Part shown: positions 11,515 through 23,890 of the stretch, piece after piece
Layout of the letters: each line of letters starts with the position of its first letter
Numbering within the stretch: position 1 is the stretch's first letter
NCBI GenBank assembly: GCA_037349315.1
Contig: JBAIAC010000004.1
Location: forward strand, 77,988,501 to 78,052,500
Origin: Chelydra serpentina
Lineage: Eukaryota; Chordata; Testudines; Chelydridae
Length of the DNA: 64,000 nucleotides
Direction: 5' to 3'
Notes under the pieces: model-generated
The model's database searches: none
Told to the model about the DNA's origin: nothing
The model's input: only the letters and a program-made list of their open reading frames with translations
Position numbers and translations under genes: made by a program

Positions 11515-13592
11515 TGGGTGTGTCTATGTTGCATGCGTCTTTTGGCGATGTGTAGAGTACGTACTCGCGTAGCCCCCTAACATGGATATAAATAGCAGTG
11601 TAGCTGGTGGGGCATGCCTTTGGCAGGTGGCATAAAGACATGCCTGAAGGGTGTGGGTATGTATGCGAGTACATGCCCTACGTGCTCTCTGCTCACCCAA
11701 GCTGTGACTACCTGCTTACAGTACTATTTTTAGCAGGGTAATGTCCTACTGCCTCCCTGGTGCTGAAGTCTTTTTCCCTTCCAGAGGGGAAATGCTCTGA
11801 CAGGGAGGAAGCAGAGGGGAAAGGCTCCCTGCTGCTGAAGCCTTTTCCAGCTACCTCCCCTCTGCCAGAGCCTTTCACTGACACGTGTAGCTACACACTG
11901 CTGTGTGGCTGCAGCTTGCTTTCATATAGCTACTAGGGCTGTCAAGCGATTACATATTTAATTGTGATTAATCGCACTGTTAAACAATAATAGAATACCA
12001 TTTATTTAAATATTTTGGCTGTTTTCTACATTTTCAAATATATTGATTATAGTTACAACACAGAGTACAAAGTGTACAGTGCCCACTTTATATTTTTCAT
12101 TAAAAATATTTGCACTGTATAAAAACAGAAGAAAGTATTTTTCAGTTCACCTCATACAAGTACTATAGTGCAATATTTCTATAATGAAAGTTGAACTTAC
12201 AAATGTAGACTTATGTACAAAAAGAAATCATGCATTCAAAAATAAAAGTCTAAAACTTTAGAGCCTACAAGTCCACGCAGTCCTACTTCTTCAGCCAATT
12301 CCTCAGACAAACAAGGTTGGTTACAATTTGCAGAAGATAATGTTGCCCCCTTCTTGTTTACAATATCACCTGAAAGTGAGAACAGGCATTTGCATGGCAC
12401 TATTGTTAGCTGGCGTGTCAAGATATTTACATGCCAGATGTGCTAAAGATTCATGTGTCCCTTGATGCTTCAACCACCATTCTAGAGGACATGTGTCCAC
12501 GCTGATGATGGGTTCTGCTCGATAATAATCCAAAGCAGTGGGGACCGATGCATGTTCATTTTCATCATCTGAGTCAGATGCTACCAGCAGAAGGTTGATT
12601 TTCTCTTTTGGTGGTTTGGGTTCTGTAGTTTCTGCATCAGAGTGTTGCTCTTTTAAGACTTCTGAAAGCATGTTCCGCACCTCATCCCTCTCAGATTTTG
12701 GAAAGCACTTCAGATTCTTAACTCTTGGGTTGAGTGCTGTAGCTATCTTTGCAAAGAAGATACCAATGTGAAATTTCTATTTTGTCAAATTTGCAGTGAA
12801 AGTGTTCTTAAAACGAACAACATGTGCTGGGTCATCATCCGAGATTGCTACAACATGAAATATATGGGAGAATGCGGGTAAAACAGAGCAGGGGACATAC
12901 AATTCTCCCCCAAGGAGTTCAGTCACTCATTTAACTAACGCATTATTTTTTTTAACAAGTGTCATCAGTGTGGAAGCAGGTCCTCTGGAACGATGGCCGA
13001 AGCATGAAGAGGCATATGAATCTTTAGCGCATCTGGCATGTAAATATCTTGCAACACCAGCTACAACAGTGCCAGATAAATAAATAAGAAGTGGGCAGCA
13101 TTATCTCCTGTAAATGTAAACAAACTTGTTTACCTTAGCGACTGGATGAACAAGAAGTAGAACTGAGTGGACTTGCAGGCTCTAAAGTTGTACATTGTTT
13201 TGTTTTTGAGTGCAGTTATGTAACAAAAACCCCTACATTTGTAAGTTGCACTTTCACGAAAAAAGATTGCACTACAGTACTAGTATGAGGTGAATTGAAA
13301 AATACTATTTCTTTTGTTTATCATTTTTACAGTGCAAATATTTGTAATCAAAAATATGAAGTGAGCACTGTACATTTTGTATTCTGTGTTGTAATTGAAA
13401 TAGATGTATTTGAAAATGTAGAAAAACATCCAAAAATGTTTAATAAATTTAAATTGGTATTCTGTTGTTTAACAGTGCAATTAATTTTTTTTTTAGTTAA
13501 TCGCATGAGTTAACTGCGATTAATCAACAGCCCTAGTAGCTACACATATACTACATGCTGCAGCCAGTGGTGTGTAGCATAGACGTAACCAG
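11515..13592. mobile_element. MITE related to 5769-6450, interrupted by a 1.6 kb hAT element
   Basis: The left part is 11515-11933, starting 'ggtgtgtctatgttgca'. The right part is 13544-13592, ending 'gtgtagcatagacgtaac', which mirrors the start. The hAT at 11934-13535 was inserted into it. The shared interior with 5769-6450 defines the family. Confidence 0.6.
11934..13535 (-). mobile_element. hAT element with internally inverted arms and transposase remnant
   Basis: Termini are TAGGGCTGTC and the mirrored end ACAGCCCTA, with an imperfect 8-bp duplication, atagctac (11926-11933) and gtagctac (13536-13543). Minus-strand frames at 12366-12680 and 12236-12421 carry a decayed hAT transposase C-terminus, including 'LFSLSGDIVNKK', a signature of the hAT dimerisation domain. 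The right third (about 12960-13535) is an inverted copy of the left part: for example 'agtcctacttctt' at about 12290 faces 'caagaagtagaactgag' at about 13150. The N-terminal BED and catalytic parts are missing. It is a deletion/inversion derivative, not a working transposon. Confidence 0.85.
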
Positions 13593-13725
13593 CCAGGGTG
13601 CCTGAAAATACAAAAACTTGACAACAATTAAGCAACTGATGTGCTTTGACTTCTGCTTATTATGCCTCAAAGTTATTGTTTTGTTGTCCTTCACTCTGTT
13701 CATTGCACCCACTGGTTATCTATTC

Positions 13726-14305
13726 AGTAACTCCTCACTTAAAGTCGTCCCGGTTAATGTTGTTTCGGTCGTATGTTGCTGATCAATTAGGGAACATGCT
13801 CGTTTACAGTTGTGAAATGCTTCCTTCTAACGTCGTTTTCAGGCTATCAATGGCAGTTCAGCTGTCCCTTCCCCCACTGCCATGTGCTGCACTCCGAGAC
13901 TCCTGCTTGCTTGCTGTGTGGGGGGAGGGGAAGAAGAGGGGGGCTAATATCCCCCTGCACCTTGCTTACCCCATCTTCTATAGAGCGGGGGGGGGACGCA
14001 CAAGGGGGGGAGCTGCTGCCTTAGGCAGAATCTGCAGCTACTGGGCTTGCTGATCTAATTAACAAGGCAGTGTACTTCTGACTCCACTCTTGATACCTAA
14101 TTGGAAATGCGCATCTCTGTCTGTGAAACACATCTTTCCTGCTGGCTTGTAGAGTGTGTGAGTTAATTCTTGAGGGCTCAGTGGAGTGCTAGTTCATTTA
14201 GTAAGGCATTCCCTGGGAAATTCCCACTCTCTGACTCCTCCACCTCAACCAAGCTTCACTATCATCATCACTGTGTACCAGTATTCAGTTGTTTGTTTAA
14301 AACTT

Positions 14306-14357
<52 letters not shown>

Positions 14358-14433
14358 TAGATATAGATATAGATATATATCTTAAAGTCGCATTTTTCAG
14401 GAAAATAACTACAACGTTAAGTGAGGAGTTACT
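13726..14433. mobile_element. DNA-transposon-like element with AGTAACTCCTCACTT termini
   Basis: Left end AGTAACTCCTCACTTAAAG and right end TTAAGTGAGGAGTTACT are near-perfect inverted repeats. 'cttaaagtcg' occurs inside both ends. I could not define a target duplication. It contains a compound microsatellite near its right end and no transposase. Confidence 0.7.
14306..14381. repeat. Compound microsatellite (TG)n(TA)n(CA)n(GATATA)n
   Basis: About 9 TG units run into about 13 TA units, then CA units and GATATA units. TG next to CA through a TA core is self-complementary. It lies inside the element at 13726-14433. Confidence 0.95.
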
Positions 14434-14997
14434 ATAGTTAGTTGGATTGTAAGTTCTTTGGGGAAGTGAAACATTTTTTTGTTCCATATTTTTACTGTGC
14501 CTAGAATAATGAGGCCCCCCCCCAATTAGAATAATAAATAATACTGAGAGACTTAACAATGGCGATTTAAGTTCTTCCCTCCATGAGTGTTTGTTTTGAT
14601 CCATTTTTAAGGCCAGTTTTGGCTGCAAGTTTCTGAGTACTTCAAAGTCCCCCAAACTGTAATAATGTTTCATGACATTGGAGTGGAGGAAAGCAAACTT
14701 CTGAATCTTTTCCCATTATATTTTATGTAGCAGCCTAAGAATAGGGATTTAATGTGAACAAAGTGACTCATTTGCTGTTTCCTTATATTTCATGTAAGAT
14801 GCAGAGTTATCATGTACATATAGGAAACGATTTTCAAAGTTTTACACACACTTTAAAAAGGACTGTCCTTATCAGAAAGCTGTTCATGTTTCTGCAAATA
14901 CAACTATTAATATGTGACATGAACCCTCTTGTTGTTTGTTTCCATTAATGCTGAAAAGTGCATGTATATCAGTTCTCATCTTTTCTTTTTTTTACAT

Positions 14998-15070
14998 GAG
15001 AAGGGACCATTATAAACATCTAGTTTGGACTGACATAACACAGACCAAAGAACCTTGCCAGATATAATTT
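14998..15070 (-). mobile_element. Short CR1-type 3' end fragment (old)
   Basis: 'agaagggaccattataaacatctag' in pieces, followed by 'ctgacataacacagaccaaagaacct', matches the opening of the old minus-strand CR1 at 59180-59260 ('agaaggggccgttgtgac', 'ataacacaggccatagga'). Confidence 0.5.
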
Positions 15071-17689
15071 CTGTGTCGAGACTGATTCTTAATGTATTCT
15101 TCTGTGCCATGTGTACTTTATTCAGTTGACCCCTGGCTTTCAATAATATCCTCTGCTGGTCCAGAGTGGGTGGCTAGTCAGTTCTGACCACCCCAAAAAA
15201 ACCCTTACCAGGATGATTTGATGTGTCCTAGGCATTTTTCAGATTTTAAATACAATTAACTGTGTGGTTTTCATATAAGTATTTTAAAACAATGTGTAAA
15301 TTAAGGATTGATTTGAAAATTAAACTGCCTGGCCTCAGTAATTGCAAAGTATGTATGAGAGGACATCTCCCTACAAAAAAATCAAATTAATATATTTTGT
15401 AGCAGCAGTTATTCCCATGCACTCGCGCTCGCTCTACCCCCTTCCCCCGTGTGTGTATATAACATAAAAAATAATCCCCTGACTGATATCCTTTCCACTT
15501 GCCTCTTCCCAAAATGCTGAAATGGGACTAGGATATGTAATCAGCAGGAAAAGAGAGATTCTGAGAATAATCTGAAAAGAGATGGGGGTGTTGATGAAGT
15601 GGAGAGATGGATTATCTTGCAAGAACAAATCTTATTTCCTTTGACATTTGGTAGGTCAGATGATACGTCCATGGTCTAAATGGTTGGTCTTGTCCCCAAA
15701 TCAGTTATGCCCATTACATAAATGCTCCACATCCTGCATAGCCTGTTAAGGACTAAGGATCAGAACATGTTGCAGACAGTCATAAATCTCACCCTTAACA
15801 TCTGAAGATGCTGTCCTATAGTGACATGTAACGAATAAGATGACATTGAACAGAGATGGTCATGAGTAATGTAAGTGCTTAAACCAATTACTTTTTATTG
15901 ACACTTCAAGTATTTTGATTCCATGTGTAACAGGGTATACAATATCATGTTATGGCATCACTTCACTTAAGTTCTTTTTTTCATACAGATTGTTACCACA
16001 ATATCAAAACACGTTGTTGTTTTTTTTAATTAAACTGTCGCCTTAGTAATAAAGACACATCAAAGGTAGCCAATTAGTTTAGATTTGTCCATATATGTAG
16101 TCTATTGATCTGTGACATAGGGTATGATCCTGGAGAGACACTGAAACAAGCCTATTTCAGATAGTTTGTGTGTGTAAAATTACTTTTTAAATAATTATTA
16201 ATGAAACCAATATAGCTGAAATGCTAGTAGGAGAACATACAGTTCGGATAGATATTAATGTTAGCTTATTGCCTAGTCTTCCTTAAGGCCCAATGTGGCC
16301 TATAGTAGTTAGAAGTGTTTTAGCATAAGAGATGTCATAATTAGCATAAGCAGCTTGACCTGAGTTTATAGGATTTAGTAACAGCTTGTTTTTAACAAAG
16401 CACTTAAGTGCAAAAGAATGGCTTATGCTTGAAATAATGGATTTTAAGGGGATTTTTACTATGGGTAGCCAAGAGATTAACCGCATTAACATACTGAAAA
16501 CACTGGGAAATGTTTGAATGCAGTATTGACACAAATAACTTTTATGTCAGCAATCGGAACCCTGAGTATGGATACTCGGAAAGCAACATATGAATAAGGG
16601 GCCAAGACCGAAGTAAATATGGTCATGGATATGTAAATGTGTAAAACCTGATGCATGAATGTTCACAAGTGAGAAATCAGGAGTGAGTGAGTTGGTGGCA
16701 GCCCAAAATGTCGTCGTCATCTCCACTTACTGTTTCTTTATCTTTGTTCTTGCCAGTCTCTGTAATGTTGCAAGTATGTCAGCATTGGGGATTGTTCTAT
16801 TCTGCACTGGCTCTGAGTGTGCACAATTCAGGGGTTTGTTCCATTATGCTTAAAACCACACTATCTTATTTTTCTATGATGTCAACTACACTTGCCTGTA
16901 CTAAATACAACTCCGTCTGTATGTGTTTTCACCAATATCATCATCTTAATTAACTCCAAGATGCTGTCTGAATATAAAGAACCTGTTATTTGTGACAAGT
17001 GTATTTGCACCTTAAAATAATCCAAGGTTTTAAGTCGAAACATAAGGATACAATAATATGTTCTTAAATAACTTGCCTACAAATTTGGGGCTTAATCTTT
17101 CAGTCTAGCATTACTATGAAGTACTTGATTTTTACGCTGCAAAGTGTATTTCAGCATTCCAATAGCTGAGTTATGTAAAGATTATGGCAAAAGTCTCACT
17201 TTGTATGTCTCCTTCCCACCCTGTCCTTCCCCCTTCTCAGTAGCAAAATGGGAAAAAGGGAATTCACTTCAGCAATAAAGTGCCATTCAGTTCAAGAAAG
17301 GCTGTTGATATTGTAATGGAAACAGTGTAAAAACAATAATTCTTCCCACTTTCTAAGAATTAATAATTATAGGTTTTATAACAGGTAGGTATTGCCTTAT
17401 AAGGATAATGTGCTAGATGCCTCCCAGTATACTTACACTGCACAAGGCCTCGTCTCAAAAAAGTTTGCAATCTAATATTAAAATTTAAGTAAAATGAATT
17501 ACTACCGTTTTGAGACCAGTAATACATGGTGAACTGTGTAATGTGGAAAACATGGTGTTTGTCAATCTCAAGCCATTAGTGTTAAATTGCTCACTGAGGG
17601 GGCCTTTAAGTTAGCTATACATCGTGATCAAGTTTTTAAAGTCAGTATCAAGGATCTCTAATTTGGCCATGCAGAAGTTTTATTTGAAT

Positions 17690-17792
17690 GCCAACACTAG
17701 TCTTGTATAGCTTGAAAGTTTGTCTCTTTCACTAACAGAAGTTGGTCCAATAAAAGATATTACCTCACCCACCTTGTCTCCAACACTATTCT
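17690..17792. repeat. Dispersed repeat fragment
   Basis: The phrase 'cagaagttggtccaataaa' with 'gatattacctcacccacct' is one I recognise as a common interspersed sequence of reptile genomes. The class is uncertain and only about 100 bases remain. Confidence 0.4.
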
Positions 17793-18295
17793 TTATTAGT
17801 ATTCAAAATCTCATAGTAAACATATCTTAATTTAAACATTTCTTAAAATATATCAGTTTGACAGTTTCCACTCATATATAGCACCACTAATGCAGATGCC
17901 TCAGGGGCTGTACAAAGAATAATTTAAAAGGCTAATATGTGTCCAGTGCAAACTGTCTTTTCATTTTAGATCCGTAATTTTAACAAGTCCAGAAGTCTAA
18001 TGCAAACCTCTGCAAACTCCTCACAGTGAAATCAGACTCATTTTTGTTGGAAAGTGTTGGGTCCTTTCCAACTGCTGTCATGTGTCAGTGAACTTGGTGG
18101 TTATGAAAGGTGCTCCATTGACAACTCTGGAGAATGAAGTTTTCTTTATTTAGAGAACAGGCGCAGCATAGGCAATGACAAGTTAAGATTCCCCACATTG
18201 TACCATTAGAGCCAATTCTATGTTCTGGAGGGACTATCTCAGTGAGTTAGGCAGTAGCTGTCTCAATGACCAATGTATTTCTTGACTACTGCAGA

Positions 18296-18617
18296 TAGGG
18301 TTGTCAACTTTCTGGTCGCACAAAACCGAACGCCCTGCCCCTGCTCACAACATTCCCCCTCCCTCAGTGGCTCACTCTCTCCCACCCTCACTCACTTTCA
18401 CTGGCTTGGGGCAGGGGATTGGGGTGCGGGAGGGGGGTGTGGGCTCTGGGGTGGGGCCATAAATGGGTTCAGGGTGCAGGAGGGGGCTCCGGGCTGGGGC
18501 AGGGAGTTGGGGTGTGGGAGGGACCTTTAACATCCCGGTCAGCGGTGCTTACCGGAGCTGCCAGGGTCCTTCTTTGACCAGGTGTTCCGGTTGAAAATCG
18601 GACACTTGGTCACTCTA
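18296..18617 (+). mobile_element. hAT-like non-autonomous element, 'agggttgcca' family, short copy
   Basis: It begins TAGGGTTGTCAAC and ends TTGGTCACTCTA. It is flanked by actgcaga (18288-18295) and cctgcaga (18618-18625), an 8-bp duplication with one mismatch. The start equals the inverted end of the copy at 10590-11428 ('gcacaaaaccgaacgccc' versus 'gtgttcggttttgtgtg'). The interior is much shorter, so it is a deletion derivative. Confidence 0.8.
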
Positions 18618-18625
18618 CCTGCAGA

Positions 18626-20447
18626 TGAGATTTTTAATTACGAAGTTTTAAATTTGTTTGGAATTTCATCATTTCGATGTGCTTGGTTTGTGGGTTATAG
18701 GTAAATAAGTCATTGCACCTTAGTGACACACCAAACTGTAGCCACTTTGGTGTTAACTGGAAGAAAGATCACATTTACAGTTCCAGTTGTGGCTTTATGA
18801 ATAAACTGTCCATATTTAAATCCAAATTCTGCCTTGACTTTAAGTATGTACATCAAAGGAGTAGCAGACCAAGTGAGGATAAAATTTGCCCCCTAGGTAT
18901 TTTACTCAGTATTTAACTAGATCAGTGCCTCCTATCATTTTTGGGTTTGAATCATAACTACACCTCTAGGCTGCAGTCCTGCAAACATGATTTTCACTCT
19001 TCTAGAGTTCACTTTTACTAGCTAATGCAGGTGATTTAAAATGTAGTGTTTGCAGAATCTGGGGCCTAGTTTAATTTATGGAATACAAACTCTTATATAA
19101 ACTGTCTATATTTAAATCTTTAACTTAATGTAAGTAATACGATCAGTATAAGAACAAAATGTTATGTTCCTCATTAAATATAAAACCGGTTGAAAGAGAA
19201 CAAGGTACTAAAATAAGGTTAAGTGTCTCCCAAATGCCTATGACTGTTTGGGGAGAGGGCAGAGCGGGTGCTACTACTTGAACTTGCTTTCAGATGTGGG
19301 TAATAGGTAAATTTTAATATCTCTTAAAATGATGTCACTAAGATCAGCTATAAGTCGATAGAGTCTCAAACAGAAGCACACATTCAAACCATATTTTTAA
19401 ATAGGAAAATGACACACACTATCTAGAAGAACAAGGTCTCTTTTTTTTTAGTTACAAGATTGTTTTCTGAATGTTTACGGTTTTGAAGTTTCTTATCTAG
19501 AAGTGAACACTCTGTCTACCTGCCTGGTTATTTGTTGTGAAATTCTGGAATAACACATGACACCCTACCAAAAAAACAGGAAGAGCTTCATAATGTATTC
19601 ATTATTAAATATAATAATCTGGTTTGTTTGTCTCAGTAGTCACTTTGGAATAAAATTATGTAACGGAGTTTAAAAATAATTAAACTTAGCTTTCTGAAAG
19701 TTTTTAAATGTAAATTCTCATTTGGTTATTTAGGAACAATGATTTGAAGATAGTGGAACTACTCACATGTTATGCACATTTATTGTTGCAGGATCAGGTC
19801 CTTAAAAGCATTTCCCCTTTAATTTACTTAACTTCCCTTTCCCCACCTTTAATTATTATTATTTTTTTTAAAGTCACATCAGTAAAGATCCGCTACTCAC
19901 CCTAGAAATAGGTATCAGTTTGGATATATTGAATAAAGGCTGGATGGAATAAGTCAAAAGTTGATTGCAAGCCTTAACTTCTCTTTTACAAATACAGTTG
20001 AAAAATCCTCTGTCTAGAAAATTCTGCACTGTACTATGTATCCTAATTTTAGAAAATTCCCAGCAAACTGAAAATAGCTGGGAAACATGGAAATTGTTTA
20101 GTTCTTCTGTTTCAAATTTACCATGCTTTGCACACTCCACAGTAATCGTTTACATTAGAAAATAATGGTAGCTATTCCCAGTGTGTAGTTGATAATTGGT
20201 TCATGCTGAAGGAGATGGAATTTACTGATACAGCTGAATGTAATCTCTTCTTATGAGGCATAAAGAATAAACTTGCATTCCTTTGAATGTTTACGTTTTT
20301 ATTGATGATATTACTTCCAAAGAACTCTATGGATATACATTTCTGACTGTGAAGTCCTGAGTCTTGTAATACTACTTCTCAATCTGTTGCTAGCCCGGTT
20401 GTAATTTATTTTTAAAAGACAAATTAACAGCATTATTTTCTTTATAG
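18626..20447. other. Non-coding DNA upstream of the CH exon, presumed intron
   Basis: No exon is recognised. The last 40 bases before 20448 give a plausible branch/pyrimidine tract ending in TTTATAG. Confidence 0.5.
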
Positions 20448-20518
20448 GCAGTCACTGGGAAAAGTTTTGGAACCAAAGATTTTCGAGCAGCTTTAGAAAA
20501 CGGAGTCCTGTTGTGCGA
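20448..20518 (+). CDS. LMO7: LMO7 calponin-homology domain exon (partial gene)
   Basis: This 71-bp exon begins after a TTTATAG acceptor and ends before GTAAGT. It encodes 'AVTGKSFGTKDFRAALENG' followed by VLLC and the first two bases of an Asp codon. That is the start of a type-3 calponin-homology (CH) domain, where the 'DFRxxLENGVLLC' motif forms an early helix. Joined in phase to 27107-27176 it gives LLC-D-LINK. As I recall the families, LMO7 has 'TKDFRASLENGVLLCDLINK' and LIMCH1 differs at several of these sites, so LMO7 is the better call. LMO7 is a large PDZ/LIM-domain scaffold at adherens junctions and the nuclear envelope; its CH domain is usually linked to actin binding. The upstream CH part (the 'W' helix) was not found in the window. 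Confidence 0.85.
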
Positions 20519-20768
20519 GTAAGTATGGAAAATGTACACTCTAAATGTAAAAACTGCACATCTTAAATATATCACATATTCACTACTGAAGATGAAATTG
20601 ACCAATTTTCTCTCTTAAATATTTTGTTCAACTGATGTTTCCTTGACTGCAAACCGTATCTGTCACAGCAAATTAGATTAAATATACTACTTGGCAGTCT
20701 CAGACCACACTGTCGAAGATGGAAGGTGATGGGAAACAGTAATATTCTCCAAGTGGTACTTACTATTA

Positions 20769-21050
20769 GAGCTGGGTGAAATGTTTCATCCAAACTTTTT
20801 TTTAGTAAAAAAATGCTGATTTGGAAACAGCAAAATAGTTTGTGAATCCTTGTTTTTGCCAAATTGTTCGTATTTTTTTTAAAAAAAAAACAACCAGCCA
20901 AAACACACACAAAACAAAAACCCTACCACCAGAATTCCAAGGAAGTCTAAACATTTTGATTTTTTTTGTTTCAAAATTCTCTTCAAATATATTTTTGAAA
21001 ATTTTAAAAATGTTAAAGCACTCCTAAATCAAAATGAATAGTTTTGTTTC
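20769..21050. repeat. Possible dispersed repeat, 'gagctgggtgaaat' type
   Basis: The start 'attagagctgggtgaaatg', followed by A/T-rich text with 'caaaatagtttgtgaatcc', resembles a common reptile interspersed repeat. It is diverged, and the edges are not defined. Confidence 0.35.
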
Positions 21051-21465
21051 AAATGAACCATTTACACAGAAGATGTGGTATAAATTTTCTTCCTTTCTTC
21101 ACTCACTCCATTGTTGACTTAGTCAAGCTGATGGTGCAGTTATTTATTTCTGATTGCTCACTGTCCCTAGTTTCCTCTAGAAACATTCCAACCACTCACA
21201 AGTTACTGGCATGGAGGTACCAGGACCTGCCCTGCCAGTGAGTCAGAGTAATAGAACTTTCACCCTGTCCCTGCATTTTTTTCCCTTTCCTTTTTTTTTT
21301 CCTTTAAAAACAAAAACAAAAAAACCTCCAGCAATGCAGGATCCCAGGACTGCAAGCAGCATTAATCTGCTAGGATTTTAGGGCACAGCAGGAGTAAGTC
21401 ATCAGAATGCCAACAACACTGGGAAATATCTAGGTGGGAGCAGAGGAATTCCTAGTAGAATATTT

Positions 21466-22080
21466 TTTTAGAACATAAGAGTGACCGTACTGGGTCAGAC
21501 CAAGGTCCATCCAGCCCAGTATCCTGTCGACTGACAGTGGCCAATGCCAGGTGCCCCAGAGGGAGTGAACCTAACAGGTAATGACCAACTGATCTCTCTC
21601 TGACAAACAGACTAGGGACACCATTCCTTACCCATCCTGGCTAATAGCCATTAATGTACTCCATGAATTTTATGAGTTCTCTTTTAAACCCTGTTATATT
21701 CCAAGCCTTCACAACCTCAGGCAAGGAGTTTCACAGGTTGACTGTGCGCTGTGTTAAGAAGAGCTTCCTTGTATTTGTTTTAAACCTGCTGCCTATTAAT
21801 TTCATTTGGTGGCCCCTAGTTCTTATATTATGGGAACAAGTAAATAACTTTTCCTTATTCACTTTGTCCACACCGCTCATGGTTTTATATACCTCTGTCA
21901 TATCCCCCCTTAGTCTCCTCTTTTCCAAGCTGAAAAGTCCTAGCCTCTTTAATCTCTCCTCACATGGGACCTGTTCCAGACCCCTAATCATTTTAGTTGC
22001 CCTTCTCTGAACCTTTTCTAATGCCAGTATATCCTTTAAAATAAATTGCACGTTGTGTCTCCCAATTATTTTTAGATGAG
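21466..22080 (-). mobile_element. CR1 LINE 3' end, 5'-truncated
   Basis: The minus-strand frame at 21731-22087 encodes the CR1 ORF2 C-terminus ('EKVQRRATKMIRGLEQ', 'KRRLRGDMTEVYK'). The plus-strand side at 21470-21560 shows the 3' UTR phrase 'ctgggtcagaccaaggtcc'. It is the same family as 4095-5610 but better preserved. The catalytic RT is absent. Confidence 0.88.
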
Positions 22081-22451
22081 TTAGCATGGGGGAATATTAG
22101 TTTACATGGGCTACCAAAATGTTTATTTACAAGCCTTTAAGTTTCTGTCTGTACGTACCATAAACAATGATTATGGAAAGTGCAGAAACGGTGCAACTTG
22201 TTCTGCATTTCTCTCATTGTCTTTATTTGTTGTTTCTTTACATTCTGTACTTTATTTATTCATTTATTTATTCCACTATCTTCTCCTTCCCGTCCTATTT
22301 TTTCTGGCTGCTTCCTCCATCTTCCCCTGCAGGATATGGGAGTTGACCAGTAAAGTGAACAACAAATTATGATTTCTTAAAAGTAAAAACTGCAATAGAG
22401 ATGGAGAACTTGTCCTTTCCTCATGCTGCTTCAATCAGATGTTTAGTAGAA

Positions 22452-22800
22452 CAGTGCTTCTCAACCAGGGGTCTGGAACTCCCTGGGGGGCCGCAAGTAG
22501 GTTTCAGGGGATCCGCCATCAGGGCCAGTGTTAGTCTTGCTGACGCTCAGGGAAAAAAGCCAAAGCCCCGCTGTGCGGGGCTGAAGCCCAGGGCCATGAG
22601 CCGTGCCACCTGGGGCTGAAGCCGAAGCCTGAGCAACTTAGCTTCGTGGGGCCCCCTGTGGCGTGGGGCCCCAGGCAATTGCCCTGCTTGCTCTCCCCCT
22701 CCCCAACACTGTCCCTGGCTTTTATATGCAGAAAAACAGTTGTCAATTCCAAAATTATCATGAGTTGGAAAAATTTGTTTTAAAAAACAAACTGAACAGT
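22452..22800 (+). mobile_element. hAT-type MITE, 'CAGTGCTTCTCAACC' terminus
   Basis: The left end CAGTGCTTCTCAACC is the classic hAT (Charlie-like) terminal motif. The interior has 'cccagggccatgagccgtg'-type GC-rich text followed by 'tatgcagaaaaacagttg'. The right terminus and target duplication are not clear, so the end is approximate. Confidence 0.6.
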
Positions 22801-22936
22801 TAGAGTCTTGTAAATATAGTGGGAGAAAAGTGTGGATTCAAAAACTAGGTATGAGCTTTAAAAATAAAGCTAAAATGTTTCTTTCAGGGTTAGAACTCTG
22901 AATAGGTATTTTTTAAAATCCTCTGTTAGCTTTATC

Positions 22937-23890
22937 ATCCAGGTATACCGAAAGAAGGTCTGGAGATACTTGATATGGTTTTAATCCGGTCACAACTTTA
23001 TTATTGTCTGGGGCTACCTGGCAGATGAAGTTACCTGCACTGTACAATTTTATGTTCATTCAATATCTACCTGGGGAGACTTCTGCCAGCCCCCCTCTTT
23101 TTCCATCCAGGTTACCCAGCCAACCAATTGCTGGGACCTTAATATCTCCCCAAAAACAAGGGTTAAGGTGGGTGGGCTATGACAAAGGGTGGTTGGTTCC
23201 CTGCCATGCCAGTCACAGGAGCCCTGATATGTGCCCCCTGCCACCTGGTTCCATTCCTTTAACCAACACCTCCATTTTACATCCTTTTCCAAGCCATCTA
23301 TCTGGTCACTGTATGCCTTTCCTATGGAATACCTGCACTGGAAATCCCCCCTTCTCTTACACAATGAGTTGTGACACAATAGCCGAACACCCTTCCCTAC
23401 TCACCATAACAAAGCCCTCTCTGAACTTGCTGTGGGGAAGGTGAAAAAATCGCCTCCACCTAGGCCAATCTAGTGGTGAGGGAAAAATTATTTCCCATTA
23501 CCCCTAGAAAGCAGTAGTTGGTGCAATGCCCACAGCAGGTCCTCACCAAACCTGGTAATTTTTGCCAATTCAAGCCCCACCTGGTCTGGGGAAAAGGGGC
23601 TTCTCCCACTGGGCTTGACCCTTTTGAATTCCCTAATCCTTCTGGTCCCTGGGGGTGAGTCAGCATCTGACCCACTCCCCCTTTTGCAGCAGCTTCTGAG
23701 CCTTGCTCCCCCAGCCCGTAAAGCACTATTCCCTCTCCCCAGGCAAGCCAAACAATGTGTCTGTCTCTTCCCCCCCCGCCCGAAAGGTGCAGTGTGGTCA
23801 TTATTGTCATATGTTTGGGAAAAGAATGGAAGAATAACTTGCACTTGGCAGATGGGAGCTCTCCTTTGAAGCTAATCGGCTTAACTCTCA
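22937..23890 (-). mobile_element. LTR-like repeat, minus copy of a pair
   Basis: Its reverse complement matches the repeat at about 55645-56755: 'aataataaagttgtg' near one end, 'ccaccagattggc' / 'gccaatctagtggtg', 'ccccacagcagg', 'gaccac(a/c)ctgcacctt'. The AATAAA close to the 3' end fits the R region of an LTR. It carries no internal genes. Confidence 0.55.

Larger units (their letters stand above)
14434..18295. other. Non-coding DNA, presumed intron
   Basis: No exon is recognised. Two small dispersed-repeat pieces are listed separately (14998-15070 and 17690-17792). Everything else looks like AT-rich unique or ancient sequence. Confidence 0.5.
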
